A stretch of DNA of 64,000 nt from Ruegeria lacuscaerulensis (lineage in GTDB: Bacteria > Pseudomonadota > Alphaproteobacteria > Rhodobacterales > Rhodobacteraceae), in NCBI RefSeq assembly GCF_013031245.1, contig NZ_WPZL01000003.1:62001-126000 (forward strand). The letters are read 5' to 3'. Below, in pieces: positions 9,661 to 18,868 of this stretch. Both the position numbers and the translations under genes were made by a program. How positions within the stretch are numbered: position 1 is the stretch's first letter; each line of letters opens with the position of its first letter. A model generated the notes under the pieces. It saw only the letters and a program-made list of their open reading frames with translations. It searched no databases and had not been told where the DNA came from.

Positions 9661-10101
9661 ATGCCCAGTGCTCCGCGTCTCGTTGCTGCTCTTTGTTTGG
9701 CGGTGGTGGCCTTTCTTGTCTCGAGCATGATCATTAACAACGGGGAAGAGGGCAAAGACTATGGTTGGTTCACCTATGTCAATATTTTGATAGCGGTAGT
9801 CTGCGGCTGGAAGGTGATGGGTAAGCGGGTTGGCCGGGGTTGGACCGCGGCGGTTAACAACGGCCTGACCGGAATGGCGTCGTTGGTTTTTTGGGCGTTG
9901 TTCGTCCAAGGCTGTTACGAGATGTTCCGTCTGGCAATGCGCCATCGCTATGACGGCCCATTCGAGGCCGTGCTTGCCATTTTCAAGATAGGCGTTGATT
10001 ATGGTCGATTGCTATTGGCGCCGGAAATCCTGTGGACATTGGCAATCGGAGCTCTTATCGCGGGACTTGCTACCGAAGAAGCCAGCCGTCGCTGGCGGTA
10101 A
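9661..10101 (+). CDS. trgA: TrgA-like membrane protein, tellurite-resistance locus
   Basis: A 146-residue inner-membrane protein with about four hydrophobic segments (near residues 8-25, 35-50, 72-92, 125-140) and a family-like start MPSAPRLVAALCLAVVAF. It matches my memory of TrgA from R. sphaeroides, where trgA, trgB and cysK form a tellurite-resistance locus. The same three genes follow in the same order here, which supports the name. The molecular activity of TrgA is unknown. Confidence 0.8.
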   Translation: MPSAPRLVAALCLAVVAFLVSSMIINNGEEGKDYGWFTYVNILIAVVCGWKVMGKRVGRGWTAAVNNGLTGMASLVFWALFVQGCYEMFRLAMRHRYDGPFEAVLAIFKIGVDYGRLLLAPEILWTLAIGALIAGLATEEASRRWR

Positions 10102-10130
10102 ATCCCGGAATACAACGCGAGATTTCCTCA

Positions 10131-11246
10131 GTGTCCGATCTTTTCTTTTACGGCACGCTCAGACACAAGCCGCTGCTGGAACTTGTACTTGGCCGCCCGT
10201 TATCGCAGCTGACAATTTCTGAGGCATCATTGCCTGACCACGCGGTTTATGGTGTGGAAGGGCAGGCCTTTCCGATGATTGTTCAGGAGCACGGCGGCAA
10301 AGCCGAGGGGCTTCTGGTGCAAGGGCTTGGCCCACAAGACCTTGATCGACTAACCTTCTACGAAGGCGGGTTCGAATATGGGCTGAGCCCGCAAGCCATT
10401 GATTTGGCTGACGGATCAAAGGCTGAAGCACGCGTGTTTTTTCCCGAGCCGGGACTTTGGACGCCCGACACCCTGTGGTCTTTGCAGGATTGGGTGGATC
10501 AATGGGCCGAAGTGACCGTGCTTGCCGCTCAGGAAGAACTTGCATATTTCGGCAAGGTGGACGCGGGCACAATTGTCCGCAGTTTCGCACCGATCCGCAC
10601 CCGCGCCTGGGCCAAGTTGGCCGCGCGCCGGCGTCGGACCGGTGATCCGCGTGATATCCAAAATGACGTGATCGTACATCGCCACACACGTGCTTATGTC
10701 GACTATTTGGGCATTGAAGAGGTTGAGCTTCAGTACCGCCAGCATGACGGAACGATGGGCCCGGTCCTGAGCCGCAATGGATTGATGCAGGGGAGTGCAG
10801 TGGTTGTCCTGCCGTATGACCCGGTGCGCGATACGGTTCTGCTGGTCGAACAGTTCCGGACGCCAGTTTTTTTAATCGACGACCCGGAACCATGGATGTG
10901 GGAACCGGTGGCCGGGATGGTCGACCCTGGTGAAACTCCGGAGCAGACCGCTCACAGGGAAGTGCTTGAGGAAGCCCACGTAACGCTTGACGTGTTGGAA
11001 TATGTAGGTGGGGCGTACTCTTCAAGCGGGTCCTCGACGGAATTTGTGTACCTCTATGTGGGGCTGGCCGATCTGACCAAAACCACAGATATTGGAGGGT
11101 TAGCCACTGAGGGTGAGGATATTCGCACTCAAATTCTACCCTTTTCCGCGTTCATGGAGGGGGTGGATAATCATAAATTCAAAGATTTGCCCTTGCTGTC
11201 CGTGGCCAACTGGCTGGCCCGGCACCGTGACCGACTGCGCGGATAG
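10131..11246 (+). CDS. trgB: TrgB: gamma-glutamylcyclotransferase-like domain fused to a Nudix hydrolase
   Basis: A 371-residue two-domain protein. The N-terminal part starts SDLFFYGTLRHKPLL, the YGTL motif of the gamma-glutamylcyclotransferase-like (AIG2/GGCT) fold. The C-terminal part is a Nudix hydrolase of the ADP-ribose pyrophosphatase type. Its Nudix box near residues 262-284 reads GMVDPGETPEQTAHREVLEE and then AHV, so the usual Gly after EEx is His. The REVLEE metal-binding core is intact. The GTG at 10131 is chosen because it lies immediately before the YGTL domain; the frame stays open upstream inside trgA (to 10032) without a ribosome site. Confidence 0.85.
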   Translation: MSDLFFYGTLRHKPLLELVLGRPLSQLTISEASLPDHAVYGVEGQAFPMIVQEHGGKAEGLLVQGLGPQDLDRLTFYEGGFEYGLSPQAIDLADGSKAEARVFFPEPGLWTPDTLWSLQDWVDQWAEVTVLAAQEELAYFGKVDAGTIVRSFAPIRTRAWAKLAARRRRTGDPRDIQNDVIVHRHTRAYVDYLGIEEVELQYRQHDGTMGPVLSRNGLMQGSAVVVLPYDPVRDTVLLVEQFRTPVFLIDDPEPWMWEPVAGMVDPGETPEQTAHREVLEEAHVTLDVLEYVGGAYSSSGSSTEFVYLYVGLADLTKTTDIGGLATEGEDIRTQILPFSAFMEGVDNHKFKDLPLLSVANWLARHRDRLRG

Positions 11247-11315
11247 TTATCGCCGCTTGTGGTTGTCGCACGGCATCTGTAAATCTTCGATGATACGTAA
11301 TGAAATGAGGGCGCC

Positions 11316-12350
11316 ATGCGCATTGCACGAGACCTTGCCGACGCAGTCGGGAAAACACCGCTGATCCGACTGAAGCGCATCAGTGAAGAGACCGGGTGCG
11401 AAATTCTCGGCAAGGCTGAGTTCATGAATCCGGGCCAGTCGGTCAAGGATCGTGCGGCCCTCTATATCATCCGCGACGCAATCGCACGTGGCGACCTGAA
11501 GCCGGGCGGAACCATTGTCGAAGGCACGGCAGGCAACACCGGTATCGGTTTAGCGCTGGTGGGCGCGTCGATGGGGTTCAAGACGGTGATCGTGATCCCG
11601 GAAACCCAGTCCGAAGAGAAGAAAGACATGCTGCGTCTGGCGGGCGCGCAACTAGTGCAGGTTCCGGCTGCGCCGTACCGCAACCCAAACAATTTTGTGC
11701 ATTATTCCCGCCGTCTGGCCGAGGAACTGGCGCAGACTGAACCCAACGGTGCGATCTGGGCCAACCAATTCGACAATGTCGCCAACCGGCAGTCGCATGT
11801 GGAAACAACCGGCCCCGAGATTTGGGAGCAGACCGGTGGCAAGGTCGATGGCTTTGTCAGCGCCGTGGGCTCGGGCGGCACGCTGGCCGGTGTCGCCGAC
11901 GCGTTGCAGCCCAAGGGCGTTAAGATCGCCTTGGTCGACCCGATGGGGGCAGGGCTCTATTCCTATTACACCACCGGTGAAATCGCGATGGAGGGAAGCT
12001 CGATCGCCGAAGGCATCGGTCAGGTGCGCATCACCAAGAACCTTGAAGGGTTCACTCCGGATTTCTCGTACCAGATGACCGACAACGAGGCGCTGCCTTA
12101 TATCTTTGACCTGTTGCGCGAGGAAGGTCTGGTCATGGGCGGTTCTACCGCGATCAACATGGCAGGTGCCGTACGTCTGGCCACGGATCTGGGGCCGGGC
12201 CACACCATCGTGACAATCCTGTGTGACTATGGCACGCGCTACCAGTCCAAGCTGTTCAATCCCGAATTCCTGCGCGAAAAGGAACTGCCTGTTCCCGACT
12301 GGATGACCGAGGCGCCACGCAGCATTCCCGGCGTTTTCGAGGACGTGTGA
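11316..12350 (+). CDS. cysK: Cysteine synthase A (O-acetylserine sulfhydrylase)
   Basis: PLP enzyme that makes cysteine from O-acetylserine and sulfide. The 344-residue protein has the Schiff-base lysine in NPGQSVKDRA (Lys44), the substrate loop EGTAGNTGIGLA and the PLP phosphate loop SAVGSGGTLAGV. It is about 30 residues longer than typical E. coli CysK because of a longer C-terminus. It ends within the start of the mechanosensitive-channel gene (TGATG), so the two are translationally coupled. As the third gene of the trg locus it fits the known link between cysteine metabolism and tellurite resistance. Confidence 0.93.
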   Translation: MRIARDLADAVGKTPLIRLKRISEETGCEILGKAEFMNPGQSVKDRAALYIIRDAIARGDLKPGGTIVEGTAGNTGIGLALVGASMGFKTVIVIPETQSEEKKDMLRLAGAQLVQVPAAPYRNPNNFVHYSRRLAEELAQTEPNGAIWANQFDNVANRQSHVETTGPEIWEQTGGKVDGFVSAVGSGGTLAGVADALQPKGVKIALVDPMGAGLYSYYTTGEIAMEGSSIAEGIGQVRITKNLEGFTPDFSYQMTDNEALPYIFDLLREEGLVMGGSTAINMAGAVRLATDLGPGHTIVTILCDYGTRYQSKLFNPEFLREKELPVPDWMTEAPRSIPGVFEDV

Positions 12351-14794
12351 TGCTGCGACAGGTCCGCCTGTTTCTTGCCCTTGTTTCTTTGTGTCTTGTT
12401 AGCATTGTTGGCATTGCACATGCGCAGCTCACGGATCGACAGAGCGCTTATTACCAGGGATGGATAAAGACGGCGGACCGCGCCGAAGCGGTGATCGAGG
12501 CGAACCGGGCCTCGAACGCCGCATTGGAGAATCTGCGCGCGGAAATAGATGGTTACCGCGATGACTTTAACCGTGCGCGCGGCGCCAATACGGATCGAAT
12601 TCAGACGCTAGATAGCCAGATCAAAGCTCTTGGTCCCAAGCCTGAGGGGGACGCTACCGAACCCGAAGACATCGCCAGATTGCGCGCGCATCTCGAAGAG
12701 CAATTGAACAGCCTGCGGGTCCCGCGAATTATCTCTGAAGAAGCCTATAGCCGGGCCAACGGATTGATAAGTGAGATCGACCAGATCATCCGGGGCCGTC
12801 AGAAGAAAGAACTGCTTGAAAAAGGACCGTCGCCGATAAACCCCGTCTATTGGGGGCCGGCGTGGGTGGATGTGAAAGAAGCGGCCACCAGCCTGTTCAA
12901 TGAAACACTGAAAAACCTGCGTACCGATGTCGTGCGAGAGCAAATCAGGGAACGCGGCCTGGGAATATTCCTGCTGTTGGTCATATCGGCTGTTTTGCTG
13001 ATCTTTGGCCGATACTGGTCGGAGAAAGGCGGTGACTACCTGCGCACGCTAGGCGGCACAGGGTCCGGCGTCTGGACCTTTGTGATTTCCCTGTTGCGCA
13101 TTCTTCTTCCCTGGCTTGGTGTGTGGGCTGCGGTGCAGGCGATAAGCCTCACTGGCGTTTTGGGGCTGCGTGGCACCCTGTTGCTGGAGAATGTTCCCTA
13201 TTGGGCGGCAATCATCTTCTTTTATGACTGGATTGGTCGCCAAATCTACCTGATGGGGGCCACGCAGGGTTTCAAACGGTTGTCGGCAGCCAAAATCATG
13301 GAATTACGCGTCTATATCGACGTTCTGGCGATAATGCTGATCCTGCACGAACTCGCAATTCTGTTTGAACAGATCGAGAATGTTTCGGACGCGACACGGG
13401 CCGTCGTGAGCTTTCCTGTCATCGTGGCCACCGCTTTGCTATTGCTGCGGGTACGCCAAATTCGGACCACGGACATTTCACAAGACCAGCCTGATCCAAA
13501 CGCCACCACGCGGGCGGCTGGTTTCAGCCAGCTGGTCGAACTACTGCGTCGCGGGCTGTTTTTGCTTGGGATGGCTACACCCGTTCTGGCGGTTGTTGGC
13601 TACACAAACGCGGCCGAGGCGATTGTTTTTCCGGCCGTCAAAACGCTGATCCTAATTGCAGCGCTCGTCATTTTTCAGCGCTTTATCAGTCAGGTTTACG
13701 GCTGGATCACTGGGCAGGGCGATGCGGCCCGGGATTCCCTGTTCGCGGTTCTTGTCGGGTTTGCGCTTGCCATTCTGGCGCTGCCCATATTGGCGATCTA
13801 TTGGGGTGCTCGGGAAACCGATCTGCTCGAGGCCTGGACCCGCATGCTGCGGGGGTTTGACATTGGTGGTGTCACCATTTCGCCCAGTAATTTCCTGACC
13901 TTTGTCGCCGTTTTTGTCATTGGTTATACGTTGACGCGTCTGCTGCAAAGCGGGTTGCGAAATTCGTTGCTGCCCAAAACCAGCATTGATCCCGGTGGCC
14001 AGAACGCAATCGTCGCGGGTTCGGGATACGTCGGGATATTCCTGGCCGCGCTGGTGGCCATAATGGTGGCTGGTTTCGATCTGTCGTCTCTGGCGATTGT
14101 TGCTGGTGCACTCTCGGTGGGCATTGGCTTTGGTTTGCAGACTATCGTGTCGAATTTCGTGTCCGGTATCATCCTGCTGGTCGAACGCCCGATCTCGAAA
14201 GGGGACTGGATCGATGTCAACGGGATGATGGGTTACGTCCGCGACATTTCGGTCCGGTCCACCCGGATCGAGACATTCGACAGGACCGATGTGATCGTCC
14301 CCAATTCTGACCTGATCAGCGGAGTGGTTACCAACTATACCCGCGGCAACACGATAGGTCGGGTAATTGTGCCGGTGGGCGTGGCCTATGGCACGGATAC
14401 CAAGGTTGTCGAGAAAATTCTGGGTGAGATCGCAAATGCGCACCCGATGGTTCTGGCCAATCCGGCGCCCAGCGTGGTGTTTCAGGGCTTCGGCGCGGAT
14501 TCGCTAGATTTCGAGATCCGCGCCATTCTGCGTGATGTGAACTGGGTGCTGTCCGTGAAATCGGACATGAACCACGAGATCAACCGTCGTTTTGTCGAAG
14601 AGGGGATCGAGATTCCGTTTGCTCAGCGCGATCTGTGGCTGCGCAACCCCGAGGTTTTGCACGCGGCGCCGCAAGCTACGCCTGAGCAAAATTCTGGGTC
14701 AGACAAGGAAAACTCTGAGGCGAACCCGTCTCAGGCGATGCCGGTCGAGATGACCGAGGCTGACCTGCCCAATGGGGATGGCGACGAGATTTGA
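12350..14794 (+). CDS. Large MscS-family mechanosensitive channel with DUF3772-type periplasmic domain
   Basis: An 814-residue inner-membrane protein predicted to open under membrane tension. A signal peptide (MLRQVRLFLALVSLCLVSIVGIA) leads to a periplasmic helical region of about 160 residues rich in Ala, Glu and Arg, as in DUF3772 proteins. Then come roughly ten membrane segments and the MscS core, with SLAIVAGALSVGIGFGLQTI as the pore helix, SNFVSGIILLVERPISKGDWI, and PNSDLISGVVTNYT. An acidic tail follows. The ATG at 12350 overlaps the cysK stop; a GTG one codon upstream is also in frame. It probably protects against osmotic downshock, and coupling to cysK places it in the stress block. 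Confidence 0.88.
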   Translation: MLRQVRLFLALVSLCLVSIVGIAHAQLTDRQSAYYQGWIKTADRAEAVIEANRASNAALENLRAEIDGYRDDFNRARGANTDRIQTLDSQIKALGPKPEGDATEPEDIARLRAHLEEQLNSLRVPRIISEEAYSRANGLISEIDQIIRGRQKKELLEKGPSPINPVYWGPAWVDVKEAATSLFNETLKNLRTDVVREQIRERGLGIFLLLVISAVLLIFGRYWSEKGGDYLRTLGGTGSGVWTFVISLLRILLPWLGVWAAVQAISLTGVLGLRGTLLLENVPYWAAIIFFYDWIGRQIYLMGATQGFKRLSAAKIMELRVYIDVLAIMLILHELAILFEQIENVSDATRAVVSFPVIVATALLLLRVRQIRTTDISQDQPDPNATTRAAGFSQLVELLRRGLFLLGMATPVLAVVGYTNAAEAIVFPAVKTLILIAALVIFQRFISQVYGWITGQGDAARDSLFAVLVGFALAILALPILAIYWGARETDLLEAWTRMLRGFDIGGVTISPSNFLTFVAVFVIGYTLTRLLQSGLRNSLLPKTSIDPGGQNAIVAGSGYVGIFLAALVAIMVAGFDLSSLAIVAGALSVGIGFGLQTIVSNFVSGIILLVERPISKGDWIDVNGMMGYVRDISVRSTRIETFDRTDVIVPNSDLISGVVTNYTRGNTIGRVIVPVGVAYGTDTKVVEKILGEIANAHPMVLANPAPSVVFQGFGADSLDFEIRAILRDVNWVLSVKSDMNHEINRRFVEEGIEIPFAQRDLWLRNPEVLHAAPQATPEQNSGSDKENSEANPSQAMPVEMTEADLPNGDGDEI

Positions 14795-14882
14795 GCGTTT
14801 CTGAAGCGCGTAAACATCCACTGGAAAATTGCTCTAATCGCCTCTTGCAAATCCCCCGGCGATGGTCCAAATATCGCGCCCA

Positions 14883-14973
14883 CGGAGAGGTGGCCGAGTG
14901 GTCGAAGGCGCACGCCTGGAAAGTGTGTAGGCGGGAAACCGTCTCCAGGGTTCGAATCCCTGTCTCTCCGCCA
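14883..14973 (+). tRNA. tRNA-Ser (anticodon GGA)
   Basis: A 91-base class II tRNA. The acceptor stem CGGAGAG pairs with CTCTCCG. The anticodon loop CTGGAAA gives anticodon GGA, reading UCC and UCU. There is a long variable arm, a T-loop GGTTCGAATCC, and CCA is encoded at the 3' end. A glycan-modification cassette and ORF remnants begin downstream. Confidence 0.96.
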
Positions 14974-15339
14974 TTTACCCTTTGCAATCGCAGTTCACCG
15001 CCAATTTGAGCGGCATTTAGGTGCATTTGATGAGCAGCGTTTAGCTTTTCTTATCATAAGACCAGATCAATGCCGCAGGATTGGCCCATTGCTGCCATAT
15101 CGCGCGCGTAAAGTTGGCGCAGAGTAAAAAATGGTCGGAATGAAAGCGGGCTTTCAGGTCAGTTGATGTGTCGCGAAGGTAACTACGCCCCAAAAACTCC
15201 TGCCCGCCAATTAGCGAGCGCTGATTGTTGGGATATCAAGAGCCATAATCAAATGATTAACGATAAACAAGAGCAGCGTGTTCCAGAAAAAGCGACCTGA
15301 TTGCTGGAATTCGAGCAGAAAATCGCATTCGGAGGTCCA
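14974..15339. other. Spacer between tRNA-Ser and the gtr cassette
   Basis: A 366-base stretch with no complete gene. It contains a leftward open frame without a start codon (15041-15235, listed separately). Near 15230-15300 it is AT-rich, as expected for a promoter region of the following cassette. I looked for, but did not see, a repeat of the tRNA 3' end that would mark an integration site. Confidence 0.5.
15041..15235 (-). pseudogene. Possible gene remnant, C-terminal fragment of an unrecognised protein
   Basis: A leftward frame of about 64 codons open from a stop near 15236 to TAA at 15041, with no ATG or good ribosome site. It reads like real protein rather than noise, for example a GGQEFLGRSYLRDTS segment and a Trp-rich end IWQQWANPAALIWSYDKKS. 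I do not recognise the family. It may be the 3' end of a gene lost when the adjacent cassette arrived. Confidence 0.3.
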
Positions 15340-16299
15340 ATGTTATTGTCTGTTGTAGTGCCCTGCATGAACGAAGAGGATTCCATTCCCCTTCTTGTTG
15401 AGCGTCTGGTTGCAGCAACCGAAGCTTGGCGGGGACTTTCAGAGATCGTGCTCGTCGATGATGGTTCAACCGACGGCACGTGGGACGCGATCTGTGCCCA
15501 GTGTAAAGACCATCCCGGAATCCGCGGTCTTAAATTGTCGATGAACCGAGGCCATCAGGTGGCGCTGACGGCGGGATTGATGGAGGCCACCGGCGAACGG
15601 GTCTTTATGCTCGACGCAGATTTGCAGGACCCGCCCGAGCTGTTGCCGGATATGATGGCGATGATGGATCGCGGCTATGACGTTGTTTATGGCCGACGGA
15701 AAGAACGAAAGGGAGAAGGCTGGTTCAAGAAGGTCACTGCTCACGGGTTTTATCGCCTGTTGAACCGGCTGTCAGATGTTCCGATCCCCAACGATACCGG
15801 CGATTTCCGTCTTGTCAGCAGGCGGGCCCTGGACGCGGTGTTGGAAATGCCCGAACGTGCGCGCTTTATCCGGGGTATGTTCGCCTGGGCGGGATTTCGG
15901 CAGATTGGTATAGAATATGTCCGCGATCCGCGCTTAGCAGGCGAGACTAAATATCCGCTGTCCAAGATGATCCGGTTCGCTTTTGATGCTCTGGCCAGCT
16001 TCTCGATAAAGCCGCTGCAAATTGCGACACGGCTGGCCTTTCTGACGCTGATCATCGCTGCGTTGATGGCAGTTTACGTTTTCTGGTCGCTGATCATGTA
16101 CAACGCGGTTGCCGGTTGGGCGTCAACCGTTCTGGTCATCAGCTTCTTTTCGGGAATTCAACTGCTGACGCTTGGCATCATGGGTGAATATCTTGGTCGA
16201 CTTTATGTGGAAGCAAAGGGTCGGCCTTTGTTCTTTGTGGATGAGCAGACCGGGCAGACGATCGAGCCCGTAGTTGAAAGCCTGGCCAAGCATCGATGA
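15340..16299 (+). CDS. GtrB-like bactoprenol-linked glycosyltransferase, family 2
   Basis: Transfers a sugar from a nucleotide donor to undecaprenyl phosphate at the inner face of the membrane, for surface-glycan decoration. The 319-residue protein has VDDGSTDGTW (39-48), the metal-binding MLDADLQDPPE (DAD at 92-94), GDFRLVSRRALD and ETKYPLSKM, all typical of the GtrB/DPMS group. Two C-terminal membrane helices follow (near residues 225-250 and 260-285). GGAGG precedes the ATG at 15340; an upstream TTG extension is unlikely. The stop overlaps the gtrA-like start (ATGA), so the two are coupled. Confidence 0.92.
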   Translation: MLLSVVVPCMNEEDSIPLLVERLVAATEAWRGLSEIVLVDDGSTDGTWDAICAQCKDHPGIRGLKLSMNRGHQVALTAGLMEATGERVFMLDADLQDPPELLPDMMAMMDRGYDVVYGRRKERKGEGWFKKVTAHGFYRLLNRLSDVPIPNDTGDFRLVSRRALDAVLEMPERARFIRGMFAWAGFRQIGIEYVRDPRLAGETKYPLSKMIRFAFDALASFSIKPLQIATRLAFLTLIIAALMAVYVFWSLIMYNAVAGWASTVLVISFFSGIQLLTLGIMGEYLGRLYVEAKGRPLFFVDEQTGQTIEPVVESLAKHR

Positions 16300-16682
16300 C
16301 AGAACATCGCCGCCTATTCCGTTTTGCAATCGTCGGTACCGGAGTGGCCGCCTATTATATGGTGACCTATCTCGGCTTATTATATTTGCTTAAATCTCCC
16401 TGGACCGCGAACCTTCTGGCTTTTGGCACGTCAATCCTAATCCAATATGTCTGCCAGACTGCGTGGACCTTCGGCAAACCTCTTGCCGCGCCAGCCCAGT
16501 TCGGTCGTTTCCTCTGCATGATCGGGTTGGGGCTGATCGTTTCTTCCGCCATAACGGGATTTGCAGGGCCTCGACTTGGCCTGTCGGAACCTGTGTCCGC
16601 GGCATTGGTCGTTGTAGTTCTGCCGATCCTCAATTTCGTGATCCTTCGGCTTTGGGTCTATCCCGAGAGCCATTCAATCTAG
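16296..16682 (+). CDS. GtrA-like flippase
   Basis: A 128-residue protein with four predicted membrane helices and the GtrA-family opening FRFAIVGTGVAAYYM, plus the segment NLLAFGTSILIQYVCQTAWTF. GtrA proteins are thought to flip the lipid-linked sugar made by GtrB to the periplasmic face. Overlap with the GtrB-like gene supports joint function. Confidence 0.88.
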   Translation: MTEHRRLFRFAIVGTGVAAYYMVTYLGLLYLLKSPWTANLLAFGTSILIQYVCQTAWTFGKPLAAPAQFGRFLCMIGLGLIVSSAITGFAGPRLGLSEPVSAALVVVVLPILNFVILRLWVYPESHSI

Positions 16683-16691
16683 AGTTCGGTC

Positions 16692-17441
16692 ATGTCGCAT
16701 ATCTATTCCAACGAGTTCTTTGACTACATTGATCATGGCGCAAGGCAATCCGCGAACAGCCTGATCCGCTGCGTTCAGTCATGGATCGCCCCCCAAAGCG
16801 TTGTGGACTTCGGCTGCGGTCGGGGCGTCTGGTTGTCGGAATGGGCGGCCGCCGGGTGCAAAGACATCGCCGGTGTAGACGGTAATTACGTAGACCGTGA
16901 AAGACTGGCCATTTCTCGCGACGCGTTCTTTGGCCATGATCTCATCCAACCAGTTGATCTGGGGCAGCGCTTTGATCTGGCTCAGTCGCTGGAAGTCGGT
17001 GAGCATCTGCCAAATGAAGCTTCTGCAAGCCTTGTGCAAAGCCTGACGACCCATGCAGATATGATCTTATTTTCAGCGGCGGTTCCCGGGCAGGGGGGCG
17101 AGTTTCACATCAACGAGCAACCGCTCTCATTCTGGCAGGGCCTGTTCGCTGATCGAGGATATTCAGCCTATGACTGCCTGCGCCCCGTATTGTTCAGCGA
17201 CACTAGCATCGAGCCATGGTACCGTTACAATACGGTTCTCTACGCCAATGAATCCGGCGCTAAAATACTCCCACCTGATGTGCTGAAAACCAAGGTCGCC
17301 GATGGCGCTCTGAAAGAAGTCGGAACCTTTGGTTGGAACCTGCGTAAAACGATCGTCCGCCGGTTGCCCAGAGCAACGGTTACTGCGATTGCGCAGGCGC
17401 GTGCGTCCATCATTGCCCGCTCTTACGGGGGTAAGGAATGA
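16692..17441 (+). CDS. Class I SAM-dependent methyltransferase
   Basis: A 249-residue soluble methyltransferase with the SAM-binding loop VVDFGCGRGVWLSEW (about residues 37-51), the acidic loop GVDGNYVD and LAQSLEVGEHLP as the catalytic-loop region. It lies between the GtrA-like gene and the polytopic GT-C-like gene, overlapping the latter by four bases (ATGA). A role in methylating a glycan sugar is inferred from position only. Confidence 0.82.
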   Translation: MSHIYSNEFFDYIDHGARQSANSLIRCVQSWIAPQSVVDFGCGRGVWLSEWAAAGCKDIAGVDGNYVDRERLAISRDAFFGHDLIQPVDLGQRFDLAQSLEVGEHLPNEASASLVQSLTTHADMILFSAAVPGQGGEFHINEQPLSFWQGLFADRGYSAYDCLRPVLFSDTSIEPWYRYNTVLYANESGAKILPPDVLKTKVADGALKEVGTFGWNLRKTIVRRLPRATVTAIAQARASIIARSYGGKE

Positions 17442-18847
17442 ATTCAACGTCTTTGGGACGGGACTTCGCCTGGCTTTCACTGCTGTGCTTTGTTGCTATG
17501 CTGTTGTTGTATTTGCCGCTGATCCTTGATCCTTTTGTTCGGCATGATGATTTTCCTGCGCTGCTTGGAACGCTTGAAATGGCGTATGCAAAGACACTGG
17601 ATGAGGGGCGCTGGCTAAATTACTGGTGGCAATTCCGGCCGGTTCTGTGGTCTTCGCCTGTAAATTTCATTCTGTACCTGGCGGCGTGGTCATTGTTTTC
17701 GGCGTCCACAGCTGTAATTCTGTTGGATCGGGAGGTCGGGGGCTGGTACAAGGGCTACTTTGCCCTGTTCATTTCGTTTTCGCTTCCAGCCTATCTGATT
17801 TCCTTTTGGTTTAATACGCTTTTGCCAGGTGTTTGGGTTGTCGCCCTTTATGCTATTGCGGCCGCCTTTCTTTCGCATCGCACCGCGCTTGCCCTGTTGA
17901 TCGTGGCCGTGCCTTTGTCGTTTATGGCGTATCCCTCTTACCCATTTCTGCTGCTGACACTGATCTTGCTGTCCCGGAAGGCGCCCAAATCTTATAAAAG
18001 CATGGCGATAACTCTGGGAGTGTTCATTGCCAGCCTCGCCCTGGGTGTTCTGACAGTTTACTCGTTGAACTATATTTACCACGGTGTGTTTGGTATTCCC
18101 GTGGCCGAGTGGCGTTCCCCAACTGAAGTGAATTCGGTTGCCGATCTGCTTGAGAACATACAAAAACAAAAGGATTTCCTAATATTTACACTCAAGCAAG
18201 TCGGCGGAGGCGTCGCTGATCATGGAATGGCGATGCAGTTCCTGTTTGCGGCGGCCTGGGTCCTGATGTTCATTTGGAACAGGTACCTCGGCGTAGCTAT
18301 CCTGGTCGCCGTGATTGCGGGATTGGTACCACTAGTTGGCAAAGCTCTGATGTCCGGCGTTCAGGTACCTCTTCGAGCACTTGGTTGGGTGTGGATATTA
18401 TTCGGGTTCTCTCTTGTATCCGTTGCAGTTCACCTGTCGAAAACGCCAGGTAGATGGCTAAATGTGACCCGCATAACAATACTTTATGTAGTTTTTTTCA
18501 AACTGCTAATCATCGGGAAAGGCTCCTTTCTATTAATTCCACACTGGCAAAATGCAACGCGGGATCTGGCCAACGAGGTGCCGGAAGTGGCTCAAAACGT
18601 ATATATCTATGGGGACTACTGGGGGCTTGAAGGCGCACGGCATGCGAATATCCAAACATCTGAGGGATTGCGTCTCAGGTTGAGGTATCTGACTGGAGCC
18701 GAGGTCTATATTTGCGATGAAAAACCTCAGGACTGCGAGGACGTTTCACCTCCCTTTCACCCCAGGGATTGGACTCATGTACCGGTCGTGGAAGTGGAAG
18801 ATCAAAACGCGTTCGTCCTGATACCTGGTCCTGCTGTTGGGCCTTGA
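17438..18847 (+). CDS. Polytopic membrane protein, GtrII/GT-C-like glycosyltransferase candidate
   Basis: A 469-residue protein with about ten hydrophobic segments. After the first helix it has FVRHDDFPALL, an acidic DD pair on the first periplasmic loop as in GT-C enzymes, followed by GRWLNYWW. This resembles serotype-converting GtrII-type proteins, which attach the flipped sugar to the O-antigen. No strong sequence motif proves it. Base composition, especially near 18440-18540, is noticeably more AT-rich than in the housekeeping genes, which suggests acquisition by transfer. Confidence 0.65.
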   Translation: MNSTSLGRDFAWLSLLCFVAMLLLYLPLILDPFVRHDDFPALLGTLEMAYAKTLDEGRWLNYWWQFRPVLWSSPVNFILYLAAWSLFSASTAVILLDREVGGWYKGYFALFISFSLPAYLISFWFNTLLPGVWVVALYAIAAAFLSHRTALALLIVAVPLSFMAYPSYPFLLLTLILLSRKAPKSYKSMAITLGVFIASLALGVLTVYSLNYIYHGVFGIPVAEWRSPTEVNSVADLLENIQKQKDFLIFTLKQVGGGVADHGMAMQFLFAAAWVLMFIWNRYLGVAILVAVIAGLVPLVGKALMSGVQVPLRALGWVWILFGFSLVSVAVHLSKTPGRWLNVTRITILYVVFFKLLIIGKGSFLLIPHWQNATRDLANEVPEVAQNVYIYGDYWGLEGARHANIQTSEGLRLRLRYLTGAEVYICDEKPQDCEDVSPPFHPRDWTHVPVVEVEDQNAFVLIPGPAVGP

Positions 18848-18868
18848 TACGGGCTCGTCTCGACATAA

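Noticed and set aside
14883..15340. Phage-type attachment site at tRNA-Ser
   Set aside because: No integrase gene and no repeat of the tRNA 3' end were found at the far side of the gtr cassette.
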